64,000 bases of DNA from Roseivirga sp. UBA6061. Its GTDB lineage: Bacteria; Bacteroidota; Bacteroidia; Cytophagales; Cyclobacteriaceae. Shown one piece after another: positions 24,259 through 32,917 of the stretch. The stretch covers positions 101,171-165,170 of the forward strand of contig DIYF01000010.1 in the NCBI GenBank assembly GCA_002427745.1. Direction: 5' to 3'. Position 1 is the stretch's first letter. The number at the start of each line of letters is the position of its first letter. A program made the position numbers and the translations under genes. Below the pieces are notes generated by a model, which did no database searches, had not been told where the DNA came from, and was given only the letters and a program-made list of their open reading frames with translations.

Positions 24259-26631
24259 ATGTCTGAAAATACCACTGAAGTTGATGATTTAGATATCAAG
24301 TATTGGCTCTTTAAGGTATTAAAGTTTTGGTATCTTTTCTTATTGGCTTTTGTGCTGTCCACAGGCCTGGCGCATCTGTATTTGAGGTATACCCCCAAGA
24401 GCTACCGGGTTTCATCTTCAATTTTGGTAATCGATGAGAGCAGGTCGAATGATCTTAACCTGGGTGCTCTTTCCGGTCTTACGGGGGGCAGAGTTCCTTC
24501 TGGCATGCGCGATATTGAGTCTGAAATATCGCTTATCCGGTCATTTGATTTAATTCAGTCTACCCTCAGGGACTTAAATTTTCAGGTGTCTTACTTCACA
24601 AAGGGTGATATACGAGATAATGAGGTGTTTAGCGACTCGCCTGTAGAGGTGAGAGCGATAGACTTTGAGAATCAGACCCGTCAGAGCATTTTTCTGGACT
24701 TTACATCAGACAATAGTTTCAATGTTTTCCTGCTGGATGATGAGAGTAAGCGCTGGACTTGCGAGTTCGGTAAGCCGTGTAGAAGTGATGAGTTTGCTTT
24801 TGTAGCCACACTGAAGAATAGACAGTTACTTGAGCAACTTGATGTGCCGTTTTACATCAGAATTCATGACCTGGACAGGCTTACTGTTCAATACATGGCA
24901 AGGTTAAGGGCTCAGCCACGTGATAAGTCTACCGCCTATTGGGGTAGTTCGAATGTCATGGATATTGACCTGTCGGGGAGGGTTATTGATAAAAGTACCA
25001 CCTTTATTAACACCCTTGTTCAGGCATTTATTGAATATGACCTGAATGAAAGGAACTCTACCGCTAACAATACTATCAGCTTCATTAACGAGCAACTTGT
25101 GAGTATTACTGACTCATTGGATGCTGTAGAGGACAGGCTTGAAGAGTTTCGGGCGGAAAAGGGAATTATCGATTTGTCCAGCAAAGGGGGCTTGTTGCTT
25201 ACCCAAATCACGGAGTTTGAGAATCAAAAAGCAGCCATTGATTTGAAGCTCAAGTATTACGATTTCTTGTCGAAATATCTTGCCTCACCTGAGGTTAATG
25301 ATCAAATAGTATCACCAAGTACTGCTGGAATAGATGATCTTGCCTTAATCTCGCTGATTGATCAGCTGAATGTTTTGATTTCTGAAAAGGTAAAACTTTT
25401 GGTTACCGAGGGTGAAAAGAGCCTGGTGCTTCAGGGGGTCAATGATCAGATAAGTAGCGTGAAAGGGAGGGTGCAGGAAAGCATTCGCAACGCGATTGAG
25501 AGTAGCAGGCTCTCTTATGGACAGATAGAGGAACAACTGACTCGTTACAAAGCAGACGTGAGTGAACTGCCTAAGAATGAAAGTGAGCTTCTGGCCATTC
25601 AAAGACAGTTTAATATCAACAATGAGCTTTACACATTTCTCCTTAAGAGAAAATCTGAAAGCGAGATAGCCAGGGCTGGTAACAGACCCAAGGTGAAGGT
25701 GCTGGATAAAGCAAGGCGCCTGCAGGCTTCTCCCCTGGGGCCCGCGCCCAGAAGCATATACGTGCAGGCCAACGCCTTAGGGTTTATTCTGGTTTGCATG
25801 TTCCTCGGGTTGCGTTTCTTCTTTCAGGTAAGAATTACTGATGTTGAGCAGATCAAAGAGCGTGGCAAGGTCACGGTCCTGGGCCATATACCGCACATAA
25901 GAATCAAAAAGAAAACAGGAACAGCTCTTATTTCACCAAAAGACCCACTTTCGGAGGCGTTTCGGGGAGTGCGGCTCAACCTGGACTTTATAGTCCCCAA
26001 AAAAGATACAGCCAGTGTGATAGGGATAACCTCTGCCGAAAGCGGAGAGGGTAAGACATTCAGTGCTCTGAACCTTGCCCAGGTCTTTGCCGTCACCGGC
26101 AAGCGTGTTGTCTTATTGGGGATAGATCTGAGAAAGCCCAGGTTGCAGTCGGAGTTGTCTTTACAGCATGATGTCGGCCTGAGCAATTACTTTATTGGCA
26201 AAGCAAAATCAACTGAAATCATTCAGCAGTCGGGTATTGAAAACCTTGACGTAATTGTCAGTGGTCCCGTGCCGCCAAACCCTGCCGAATTAATTGAGGG
26301 AAGTGGTTTTGCAACATTGCTTGAGGAGCTTAGTGGCCAATACGATTATGTGGTTTGTGATGGCCCGCCTATCGGTTTGGTAACAGATTATCTTTCGATA
26401 GCTCCTTATATGGACACAACCTTGTTTGTAGTCCGGTTGAAATACTCACGTTTGAAATCAACGGAGTTACTCTCAGACCAGGTTGCCCGGGGGGCTATTA
26501 AAAGTGCTCACATCCTGATCAATGATGTAAGTAAGAGTGGCTCGAGAAAATACGGTTATGGCTATGGTTACGGCTATGGCAATGACTCAAAGCAAAGCGG
26601 AGGACTTATTAGCAGACTTTTCAGACGATAG
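24259..26631 (+). CDS. Polysaccharide biosynthesis tyrosine autokinase (Wzc-like)
   Basis: A 790-residue co-polymerase and BY-kinase. An N-terminal helix (FWYLFLLAFVLSTGLAHLYL), a Wzz domain, a long periplasmic coiled coil, a GNVR-type motif near residue 480 (ELYTFLLKRKSESEIARAGN), a second helix (ALGFILVCMFLGLRFFF) and a cytosolic kinase: Walker A SAESGEGKTF near 593, Walker A' GIDLRKPRL and Walker B YDYVVCDGPP near 696. The C-terminal tyrosine cluster is an unusual Y-G alternation (five Tyr) before NDSKQSGG. It sets chain length and export with the Wza-like protein, by cycles of autophosphorylation. Confidence 0.95.
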   Translation: MSENTTEVDDLDIKYWLFKVLKFWYLFLLAFVLSTGLAHLYLRYTPKSYRVSSSILVIDESRSNDLNLGALSGLTGGRVPSGMRDIESEISLIRSFDLIQSTLRDLNFQVSYFTKGDIRDNEVFSDSPVEVRAIDFENQTRQSIFLDFTSDNSFNVFLLDDESKRWTCEFGKPCRSDEFAFVATLKNRQLLEQLDVPFYIRIHDLDRLTVQYMARLRAQPRDKSTAYWGSSNVMDIDLSGRVIDKSTTFINTLVQAFIEYDLNERNSTANNTISFINEQLVSITDSLDAVEDRLEEFRAEKGIIDLSSKGGLLLTQITEFENQKAAIDLKLKYYDFLSKYLASPEVNDQIVSPSTAGIDDLALISLIDQLNVLISEKVKLLVTEGEKSLVLQGVNDQISSVKGRVQESIRNAIESSRLSYGQIEEQLTRYKADVSELPKNESELLAIQRQFNINNELYTFLLKRKSESEIARAGNRPKVKVLDKARRLQASPLGPAPRSIYVQANALGFILVCMFLGLRFFFQVRITDVEQIKERGKVTVLGHIPHIRIKKKTGTALISPKDPLSEAFRGVRLNLDFIVPKKDTASVIGITSAESGEGKTFSALNLAQVFAVTGKRVVLLGIDLRKPRLQSELSLQHDVGLSNYFIGKAKSTEIIQQSGIENLDVIVSGPVPPNPAELIEGSGFATLLEELSGQYDYVVCDGPPIGLVTDYLSIAPYMDTTLFVVRLKYSRLKSTELLSDQVARGAIKSAHILINDVSKSGSRKYGYGYGYGYGNDSKQSGGLISRLFRR
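26551..26580 (+). repeat. Five-unit hexamer repeat coding the Tyr-Gly tail of Wzc
   Basis: Five in-frame copies of TAYGGY encode YGYGYGYGYG. Such short tandem units can gain or lose copies by slippage without a frameshift, changing the number of phosphorylatable tyrosines. Confidence 0.8.
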
Positions 26632-26749
26632 AGCTGATCCATTTTTATGACTGTCCTGCCTTTTAAATTGCTGTCAGCCTCCTGTTGTGTGACTGACCAT
26701 GGCGAAGCCGTGCTAAGATGAAGTTAATAACCGGCCCGAAAGTTTCAAT

Positions 26750-27802
26750 ATTAGTGTAACAGGCCATAAGCGATACCTGATTATCAAAGAAAAAGTTAAC
26801 AAACCGCTGATTATTGCTGAGGTAGGCCAGGCCCATGAAGGAAGCCTGGGCATGGCTCATGCTTATATAGAAGCCCTGGCAGCTACCGGGGTAAATGCTG
26901 TAAAGTTCCAGACACATATTGCCGATGCTGAGAGTAGTGAGTTTGAGCCTTTCAGAGTGAATTTCAGCTATGAAGACAAAACACGGCTGGATTACTGGAG
27001 AAGAATGGAATTCACGCCTGAGCAATGGGTAGGGCTGAAAGCACACTGTGAAGAAAAGGGGATGGAATTTATGTCTTCTCCTTTTAGTCTTGAGGCGGTT
27101 GATCTTCTGGAAAAACTTGATGTAAAGCGATACAAGATTGGATCTGGCGAGGTCTCCAATAAGCTGATGCTGGAAAGAATAGCCCGGACAGGCAAGCCGG
27201 TCATCCTTTCTTCAGGAATGAGCTCTTTCGCTGAACTCGATGAAACCACTCTCTTTCTGAAAGAGAAGCAGGTTGAGTACAGTGTACTACAGTGCACCAC
27301 TGCATACCCCACTGAACCCGCCCGATGGGGACTTAATGTGATGGGTGAATTAAAGCAACGGTATGGAGTACCGGTGGGCTTTAGCGATCATTCGGGAGAT
27401 ATATATGCCTGTCTTGCTGCTGTGACTTTAGGAGCTGAGATAATTGAATTTCATGTCGTGTTCGATAAGCAGATGTTTGGGCCTGATGCCGGTTCATCAC
27501 TGACCATGGATCAGATAAAGCAACTGGTAGAAGGGGTAGGGCAGATCACAAAGGCTCAAAATAGTCCTCTTGACAAAACAGACAACTCGCAGTTTGCAGA
27601 ACTCAAGGAGATTTTTGAGAAATCACTGGCCATTAATAAAGCACTGCCGGCCGGTCATGCGCTGACCCTCGATGATTTAGAGTCAAAAAAACCAAGAGGT
27701 AAAGGTTTGGAGGCAGGTTTGTTTAAGGAGGTAATCGGGAAAAAGCTGAAACACCCTTTGACCAGGGGCAGCTTTTTAAACAGAGAAGATTTTGATTCAT
27801 GA
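26750..27802 (+). CDS. neuB: NeuB-like sialic acid synthase, start codon unclear
   Basis: The enzyme joins phosphoenolpyruvate to ManNAc (or a related sugar) to make a nonulosonic acid. Seen: IIAEVGQAHEGSLGMAHAY, GVNAVKFQTH, RYKIGSGEVSNKLM, VILSSGMSSFAELDE, LQCTTAYPTEP, GFSDHSGD and a SAF-like C-terminal domain with KPRGKGLEAGLF and IGKKLKHPL. The conserved first strand (KPLIIAEVG) is coded upstream of the first ATG in frame (26852), yet no ATG, GTG or TTG stands between that point and the in-frame stop at 26714. ATT at 26750 or CTG at 26777 are possible starts; a sequencing error or frameshift is another reading. The coordinate given is therefore a guess. Its stop overlaps neuC by four bases. 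Confidence 0.85.
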   Translation: MSVTGHKRYLIIKEKVNKPLIIAEVGQAHEGSLGMAHAYIEALAATGVNAVKFQTHIADAESSEFEPFRVNFSYEDKTRLDYWRRMEFTPEQWVGLKAHCEEKGMEFMSSPFSLEAVDLLEKLDVKRYKIGSGEVSNKLMLERIARTGKPVILSSGMSSFAELDETTLFLKEKQVEYSVLQCTTAYPTEPARWGLNVMGELKQRYGVPVGFSDHSGDIYACLAAVTLGAEIIEFHVVFDKQMFGPDAGSSLTMDQIKQLVEGVGQITKAQNSPLDKTDNSQFAELKEIFEKSLAINKALPAGHALTLDDLESKKPRGKGLEAGLFKEVIGKKLKHPLTRGSFLNREDFDS

Positions 27803-28959
27803 CGGAGGTACGTAAAGTTTGTGTTGTAGTAACTGCCCGTCCCTCATATAGCCGGGTTAAAACCGCTTTGAAAGCCATAGAAAACCACCCCGGGTTAGAA
27901 CTTCAACTGGTAGTGGCAGCATCGGCTCTTCTTGAGAAGTATGGCTCTGCTGTGAATTATATTGAAGAGGACGGCTTTAAAATCGATGCCAGGGTATTCA
28001 ATGTGCTGGAAGGAGAGAATCTGACGGCCGCTGCCAAGACGACAGGTATAGGCATTCTTGAGCTATCTACTGTCTTTGAAAATTTGAGGCCCGATATCGT
28101 CATTAGCATTGCCGATCGTTTTGAGACCATGGCCACGGCTATTGCCGCCAGCTATATGAACATTCCTCTGGGGCATATCCAGGGAGGTGAGGTTACGGGA
28201 AATATTGACGAGAAGGTACGTCACGCCATAACCAAGCTGGCTGACTATCATCTGGTAGCTTCCGAAGGGGCCAAAGAGCGGGTAATAAAACTGGGAGAAG
28301 AGGGTAACATGGTATTTAATACCGGTTGCCCCTCAATAGACCTTGCCAAACAGGTACAGAATGATCCTGTACTTGATTTTGATCCTTATGAGAAATACGG
28401 TGGGGTTGGCAAATTACAGGATCTCGAGGGGGGCTACTTTGTAGTCATGCAACATCCCGTCACAACGCAATATGCGGCCGCAAGAAAGCAGGTGGAAGAA
28501 ACTCTTGAAGCCATGATTGAGGTAAATAAACCGGTACTGTGGTTTTGGCCTAACGTGGATGCCGGCTCAGATGGAACTTCAAATGGCATCCGGGCATTTC
28601 GGGAAAGAAATCCCGGAAATCCTTTCCATTTTTTCAAAAATATGGAGCCAAAGGACTTTTTGAAGCTCCTGATCAACGCTGATGCCCTTATAGGGAATAG
28701 CAGTGTAGGAATAAGAGAATGTGCCTTTTTGGGTATTCCGGTTGTCAACATCGGTGTGAGACAGCAGGGCAGAGAAAGAGGAAGCAATGTGATCGATGTG
28801 GACTATGACAAGGAAGCCATCATCGGGGCGTTAAAGGCCATCACTTCCCAGCCGAGACCTTCAGGTTCTGGTGTCTACGGAGGAGGAGATGCAGGAGAGA
28901 AGATTGCTGAAGTCCTGAACAAAGTACCTTTGCGTTTTCATAAAACCATCACCTATTAA
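27799..28959 (+). CDS. neuC: UDP-GlcNAc 2-epimerase (hydrolysing), NeuC-like
   Basis: A 386-residue GT-B-fold epimerase that turns UDP-GlcNAc into ManNAc and UDP (or an analogue). The N-terminal CVVVTARPSYSRVKTAL holds the UDP-site Arg, followed by DIVISIADRFETMATAIAA, LGHIQGGEVTGNIDEKVRH and the C-terminal ALIGNSSVGIRECAFLGIP with QQGRERGSNVIDVD. Those segments place it in the hydrolysing NeuC/NnaA group rather than WecB. The gene overlaps neuB (ATGA) and the neuA start overlaps its stop, so the three products are translated together. It supplies the substrate for the NeuB-like enzyme. Confidence 0.93.
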   Translation: MTEVRKVCVVVTARPSYSRVKTALKAIENHPGLELQLVVAASALLEKYGSAVNYIEEDGFKIDARVFNVLEGENLTAAAKTTGIGILELSTVFENLRPDIVISIADRFETMATAIAASYMNIPLGHIQGGEVTGNIDEKVRHAITKLADYHLVASEGAKERVIKLGEEGNMVFNTGCPSIDLAKQVQNDPVLDFDPYEKYGGVGKLQDLEGGYFVVMQHPVTTQYAAARKQVEETLEAMIEVNKPVLWFWPNVDAGSDGTSNGIRAFRERNPGNPFHFFKNMEPKDFLKLLINADALIGNSSVGIRECAFLGIPVVNIGVRQQGRERGSNVIDVDYDKEAIIGALKAITSQPRPSGSGVYGGGDAGEKIAEVLNKVPLRFHKTITY

Positions 28960-29651
28960 TGAAGATTCTTGGCCTTATACCGGCCAGAGGTGGTTCCAAA
29001 GGAGTTCCCCGTAAGAATATCAGGTTGCTCAATGGCAAGCCTCTCATTTACTATACCATTGATCCGGCAATACGGACTGAGGTATTCAGTGAAATATTGG
29101 TTTCGACAGATGACAAAGAGATAGCTGCGGTCGCAGAAGAACTAGGAGCAAAAGCCCGTTTAAGACCAGCCCACCTGGCTACTGATACTTCTCCTACTCT
29201 TGATACGGTCGTACATGTATTACAGGAATACCGAAGCCGGGGAGTAGAATTTGATGCGGTCTGTCTTTTACAACCGACCAATCCTCTCAGGTCCGGGGAA
29301 CTCATTCGGGATAGCGTCAAGAGATTTGAGAGCACTGGGGCTGATAGTCTTATCACTGTCAGACGGGTGCCTCATGAGTTTAACCCTCACTGGACCTTTG
29401 AACAAAATAATGACGGATTTTTAGAGATTGCCACAGGCGATACCGACATTATTCCCAGACGACAGGAGTTACCTCCGGCTTATTATCGGGACGGATCAAT
29501 ATACCTTACCAGGACTGAGGTCATTTTGGAAAAGAACAGCCTCTATGGAGAGCGTGTGGACTTTTTGGATGTGACGCAGGAGGCATACCTGAACATTGAT
29601 ACCATGGATGACTGGGAGCAGGCAGAGAGGGTTTTCGCTGACCAGCGATGA
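28959..29651 (+). CDS. neuA: Acylneuraminate cytidylyltransferase (CMP-sialic acid synthetase)
   Basis: A 230-residue nucleotidyltransferase that activates the nonulosonic acid as a CMP sugar. The signature LIPARGGSKGVPRKNIR is at residues 4-20, QPTNPLRSGE follows near 108, and PPAYYRDGSIYLTR and the late LNIDTMDDWEQAE are also typical. The length is that of the short NeuA form without an esterase domain. It ends the neuB-neuC-neuA set; no dehydratase or aminotransferase for legionaminic or pseudaminic acid is in the window, so a Neu5Ac-like product is the simplest reading. Confidence 0.93.
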   Translation: MKILGLIPARGGSKGVPRKNIRLLNGKPLIYYTIDPAIRTEVFSEILVSTDDKEIAAVAEELGAKARLRPAHLATDTSPTLDTVVHVLQEYRSRGVEFDAVCLLQPTNPLRSGELIRDSVKRFESTGADSLITVRRVPHEFNPHWTFEQNNDGFLEIATGDTDIIPRRQELPPAYYRDGSIYLTRTEVILEKNSLYGERVDFLDVTQEAYLNIDTMDDWEQAERVFADQR

Positions 29652-29735
29652 TCATAGCATTTTTTTGACTGTTCCTGTAAGCCGGACAGTTTTATCCCGA
29701 TCGTTCCATTTCCAGCCAGTATTAAGAGTATTTGC

Positions 29736-31481
29736 ATGTGTGGCATTGCCGGTTTTGTAGCCAAAGAACCAGAAAACCTCAGCTCTGAAAGAGTGGAGGC
29801 CATGCTGGAGGCACAAAAACACAGAGGGCCGGACAGTCAGGGGTTTCAGAGACTTGACAACCAGATTATTTTAGGTCATAACCGACTATCAATTATTGAC
29901 CTGTCTGCGTCTGCTAATCAGCCCTTTTTTTCCGGTGACAGGCGATACTGCCTCGTGTTTAATGGGGAGGTTTATAATTACCTCGAATTAAGAAGGGAGC
30001 TTAAGCCCTTCTACAATTTCACAACAAGCTCAGACACGGAGGTATTGCTTGCCGCATATATCACCTGGGGAGAGACTATGCTCGACCGGTTGGTCGGGAT
30101 GTTCGCCTTTGCCATATATGACAGGCAAACCAAAGAGCTTTTTATGGCCAGGGACAGGTTTGGGGTCAAGCCCTTTTACTATGCCATAACAAGCACCGGT
30201 GATTTTATCTTTGCCAGTGAGATTAAAGCACTACATGCTGCCGGTATAGCCAGGGTAAGCAATGAGGTCATGTGGTCTTGTTACCTGGTCAGCGGGCTTT
30301 ATCAGTATGAGAATCAGACTTTCTGGGAGGGCGTTTTTCAACTGAAAGCCGGACACTTTATGAGGCTTAAAGCCGATTCTCAAAGTGGGCTCCCTGAACA
30401 GTCGGAATGGTACGATTTTGTTGCAAATGTCAAGGCATTAAAGGAAGAACAAGAGGTTTCCGGGCGGTCTGAGGAAGCACATCTCCGCCATTATAAATCT
30501 CTACTTGAAGAGAGTATTGCTTTAAGGTTTCGGTCAGATGTGCCGGTCGGTTTTAACCTGAGTGGTGGTCTTGATTCGTCTCTACTGCTTAGCCTGGTGG
30601 ACGCATTCAAACCGGATACCCCGATAGAAGGCTTTACTTTTTATTGCAATGATCCACGGTATGATGAGCTTCCCTGGGTAGAGGGACTGATAGCCGAGAA
30701 AAATAAACCTTTAAACAAGGTTTTGATGGAAGCCAGGGATGTCCCGGGGCTTTCGCAAGGGGTAATGCACTTTCAGGATGAGCCCTATGGCGGAATTCCC
30801 ACGCTGGCTTACTCAAAGATATTTGAACAGGCCAGGGAAAAAGGTACCATCGTTTTACTGGATGGTCAGGGGATGGATGAAGCCTGGGCAGGATATGACT
30901 ACTATCACCGAAACTCTGACTCCGTAGTGCAGGGGGTAAAGAGAAGCCCTCTCAGACCGGAGGTTCTCAAAGAAGAGTTTGCAACCAGGACCATAGGAGT
31001 TACATATCCCTCTCCGTTCAAAGATGACCTGCTCAACAAGCAGTACAGAGACCTCTTTCATACTAAAATACCCCGGGCTCTCAGGTTTAACGACCGCATA
31101 TCCATGATGCACTCAACAGAGCTCAGGGAACCTTTTCTGGATCACAGACTGGTAGAGTATGCTTTCGCTCTGCCTACGGAGCTAAAAGTGAGAAATGAGA
31201 GTACTAAGTGGGGGTTAAGAAAACTTGCCAAAGGCTATATAGAAAACGATCTGGTTTTGGCACCCAAGCGTCCTCTACAGACTCCGCAGAGAGAATGGTT
31301 AACCGAGGACCTCATCGATTGGATTGAAGGAGAAATACAGGAGTTGGCCGGTCATCCCTGGTTTAATGGAGAGGAGCTCAAAAACAGCTGGGCTGACTTC
31401 AAAAAATCTGATAAGGAAAACACGTTTTTCCTTTGGCAATGGCTGTCTGTGCAACTGATGGATAAAGTATCTGAACGTTGA
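29736..31481 (+). CDS. asnB: Asparagine synthetase B-type glutamine amidotransferase
   Basis: A 581-residue protein with the N-terminal class II glutaminase (MCGIAGF, Cys2 as nucleophile; RLSIIDLS; FNGEVYNY; SDTEVLLAAY) and a C-terminal ATP-pyrophosphatase synthetase domain (FNLSGGLDSSLL near 273; GQGMDEAWAGYDYY). All catalytic parts are intact. Lying between CMP-sialic acid synthesis and the flippase, it probably amidates a carboxylate on a sugar of the polysaccharide, as AsnB-like proteins in O-antigen loci do, rather than making free asparagine. It starts 84 bases after neuA, and its stop overlaps the flippase start. Confidence 0.92.
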   Translation: MCGIAGFVAKEPENLSSERVEAMLEAQKHRGPDSQGFQRLDNQIILGHNRLSIIDLSASANQPFFSGDRRYCLVFNGEVYNYLELRRELKPFYNFTTSSDTEVLLAAYITWGETMLDRLVGMFAFAIYDRQTKELFMARDRFGVKPFYYAITSTGDFIFASEIKALHAAGIARVSNEVMWSCYLVSGLYQYENQTFWEGVFQLKAGHFMRLKADSQSGLPEQSEWYDFVANVKALKEEQEVSGRSEEAHLRHYKSLLEESIALRFRSDVPVGFNLSGGLDSSLLLSLVDAFKPDTPIEGFTFYCNDPRYDELPWVEGLIAEKNKPLNKVLMEARDVPGLSQGVMHFQDEPYGGIPTLAYSKIFEQAREKGTIVLLDGQGMDEAWAGYDYYHRNSDSVVQGVKRSPLRPEVLKEEFATRTIGVTYPSPFKDDLLNKQYRDLFHTKIPRALRFNDRISMMHSTELREPFLDHRLVEYAFALPTELKVRNESTKWGLRKLAKGYIENDLVLAPKRPLQTPQREWLTEDLIDWIEGEIQELAGHPWFNGEELKNSWADFKKSDKENTFFLWQWLSVQLMDKVSER

Positions 31482-32917
31482 TTTTTTCCTCACTTGCCCA
31501 TCTTTTTAAGCTATCGGTTTTTGGCAAAATTGCCCGCTTTGGAGGTAATTATACACTTTCCTGGATACTTTTTCCTGAAGACTTTGGTGTTCTGGCCATA
31601 GCCGTGGCCTATAGTCAGGTAGTACTGATACTGAGATCAAGTGGCCTGCAGGCTTATTTTGTTCAGAATTATGAAACCGAAGAGAAGAAGTTAATCAGTA
31701 CCGTATTTTTTGCTGATGTGGCCATGTCGCTGATACTCGCGCTGGCTATAACGGGTGTTGCGCAGGTATTGATTTCCAATGGCCTGATTGAGGGAGATGT
31801 CAGAGATATCATGATGCTCATGGGAGCCAATATTCTCGTTTCCAGCCTATCAGGTATCTATTTCTTCAACCTGAAGAAGCGGCTTGAGTTTAAGACATTT
31901 TCCAACACCACCATTGTGGCAGACTTAATCTCCACAAGTAGTAAAATTGGGGCAGCTTTGATGGGGTTCGGAGCTCTTAGCTTTATTCTGGGTGAAATCT
32001 TCGGTAGTCTTTTCAAAGCCATTTACGGCCTTAAGTTTGTCATAAAGAATGTCAGTCCCGGTTCGTTTGAAAAAAGCCTCAGCGGAAAAATCTTGTGGTA
32101 TATCAAGCACACGTTGCTGATATCGGCAGCCGCATATGTGATCTCTAATTTTGATAAACTGATCTTGTATCAGGTAGCAGAACTGCCAGCCCTTGGTAAA
32201 TATACCTTTGCTTATGCACAGATGATTATGCTCTATACCTTCTTCATCGGGCCTATCAATGATTTTCTGTTCAGTATTTTGCCTAAGTTCTATGAGCAGC
32301 GTGACAGGCTCAATGACACCGTCACCTCCCTTCAGGTGCTGGTATCTGTAGGCTTTATTCCGTTCTTTGCTTTTTTTGTATTCAACGCTGACCTGCTGTT
32401 GGAAGCCATTTACTCCAGTCGTTGGGCAGATGCCGGGTTTTTTATGAAACTCTTCAGTGCACAGTTTCTGGCACAATGTACTGTTATGTGCATGATGCCC
32501 CTGTTAGTGACACAGAAACGTCCTGATTTGTCTTCCAGATTTAAGCTGGGAAAAGCGGCTCTGATTGTTGTTTCTACCCTGGTAGGCTTTAAGCTAACCC
32601 AGAGTTTTACCTCGGTGGTTTATTGTTTTGCCGTGGCCACCATCATGGCCGATTTGATTCAGGCTACTTATAGTAGTCATAAGTATCAACTCGATTTCCG
32701 AAATTTGATCAGTACTACATTACTCGTGGTCCTGCTCACTCTGGCAATAAGCTCTCTGACCGGAAACTACCTGCTGAAATTTGTGTCTCTGGATAAGAGC
32801 TTACCTGATTTAATCATAGCTTTTTCGGTTTTTGCCGTGATTTATATTTTTGTAATTCGGACTTTCTTCTGGAGAAGAGTGAGAACCTCTTTAAGTTTTT
32901 TGAAAAACCACCGTTAG
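31478..32917 (+). CDS. Polysaccharide flippase (Wzx-like, MOP superfamily)
   Basis: A 479-residue membrane protein with about 12-14 helices of the lipopolysaccharide biosynthesis/PST type. Near the N-terminus LFPEDFGVLAIAVAYSQVV is the typical second-helix region, and SSGLQAYFVQ follows. The start is a TTG overlapping the asnB stop (TTGA). The N-terminus is short by some 10-15 residues compared with usual Wzx proteins. It should flip the undecaprenyl-linked repeat unit across the inner membrane before polymerisation by the Wzy-like protein at 40030. Confidence 0.9.
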   Translation: MIFSSLAHLFKLSVFGKIARFGGNYTLSWILFPEDFGVLAIAVAYSQVVLILRSSGLQAYFVQNYETEEKKLISTVFFADVAMSLILALAITGVAQVLISNGLIEGDVRDIMMLMGANILVSSLSGIYFFNLKKRLEFKTFSNTTIVADLISTSSKIGAALMGFGALSFILGEIFGSLFKAIYGLKFVIKNVSPGSFEKSLSGKILWYIKHTLLISAAAYVISNFDKLILYQVAELPALGKYTFAYAQMIMLYTFFIGPINDFLFSILPKFYEQRDRLNDTVTSLQVLVSVGFIPFFAFFVFNADLLLEAIYSSRWADAGFFMKLFSAQFLAQCTVMCMMPLLVTQKRPDLSSRFKLGKAALIVVSTLVGFKLTQSFTSVVYCFAVATIMADLIQATYSSHKYQLDFRNLISTTLLVVLLTLAISSLTGNYLLKFVSLDKSLPDLIIAFSVFAVIYIFVIRTFFWRRVRTSLSFLKNHR

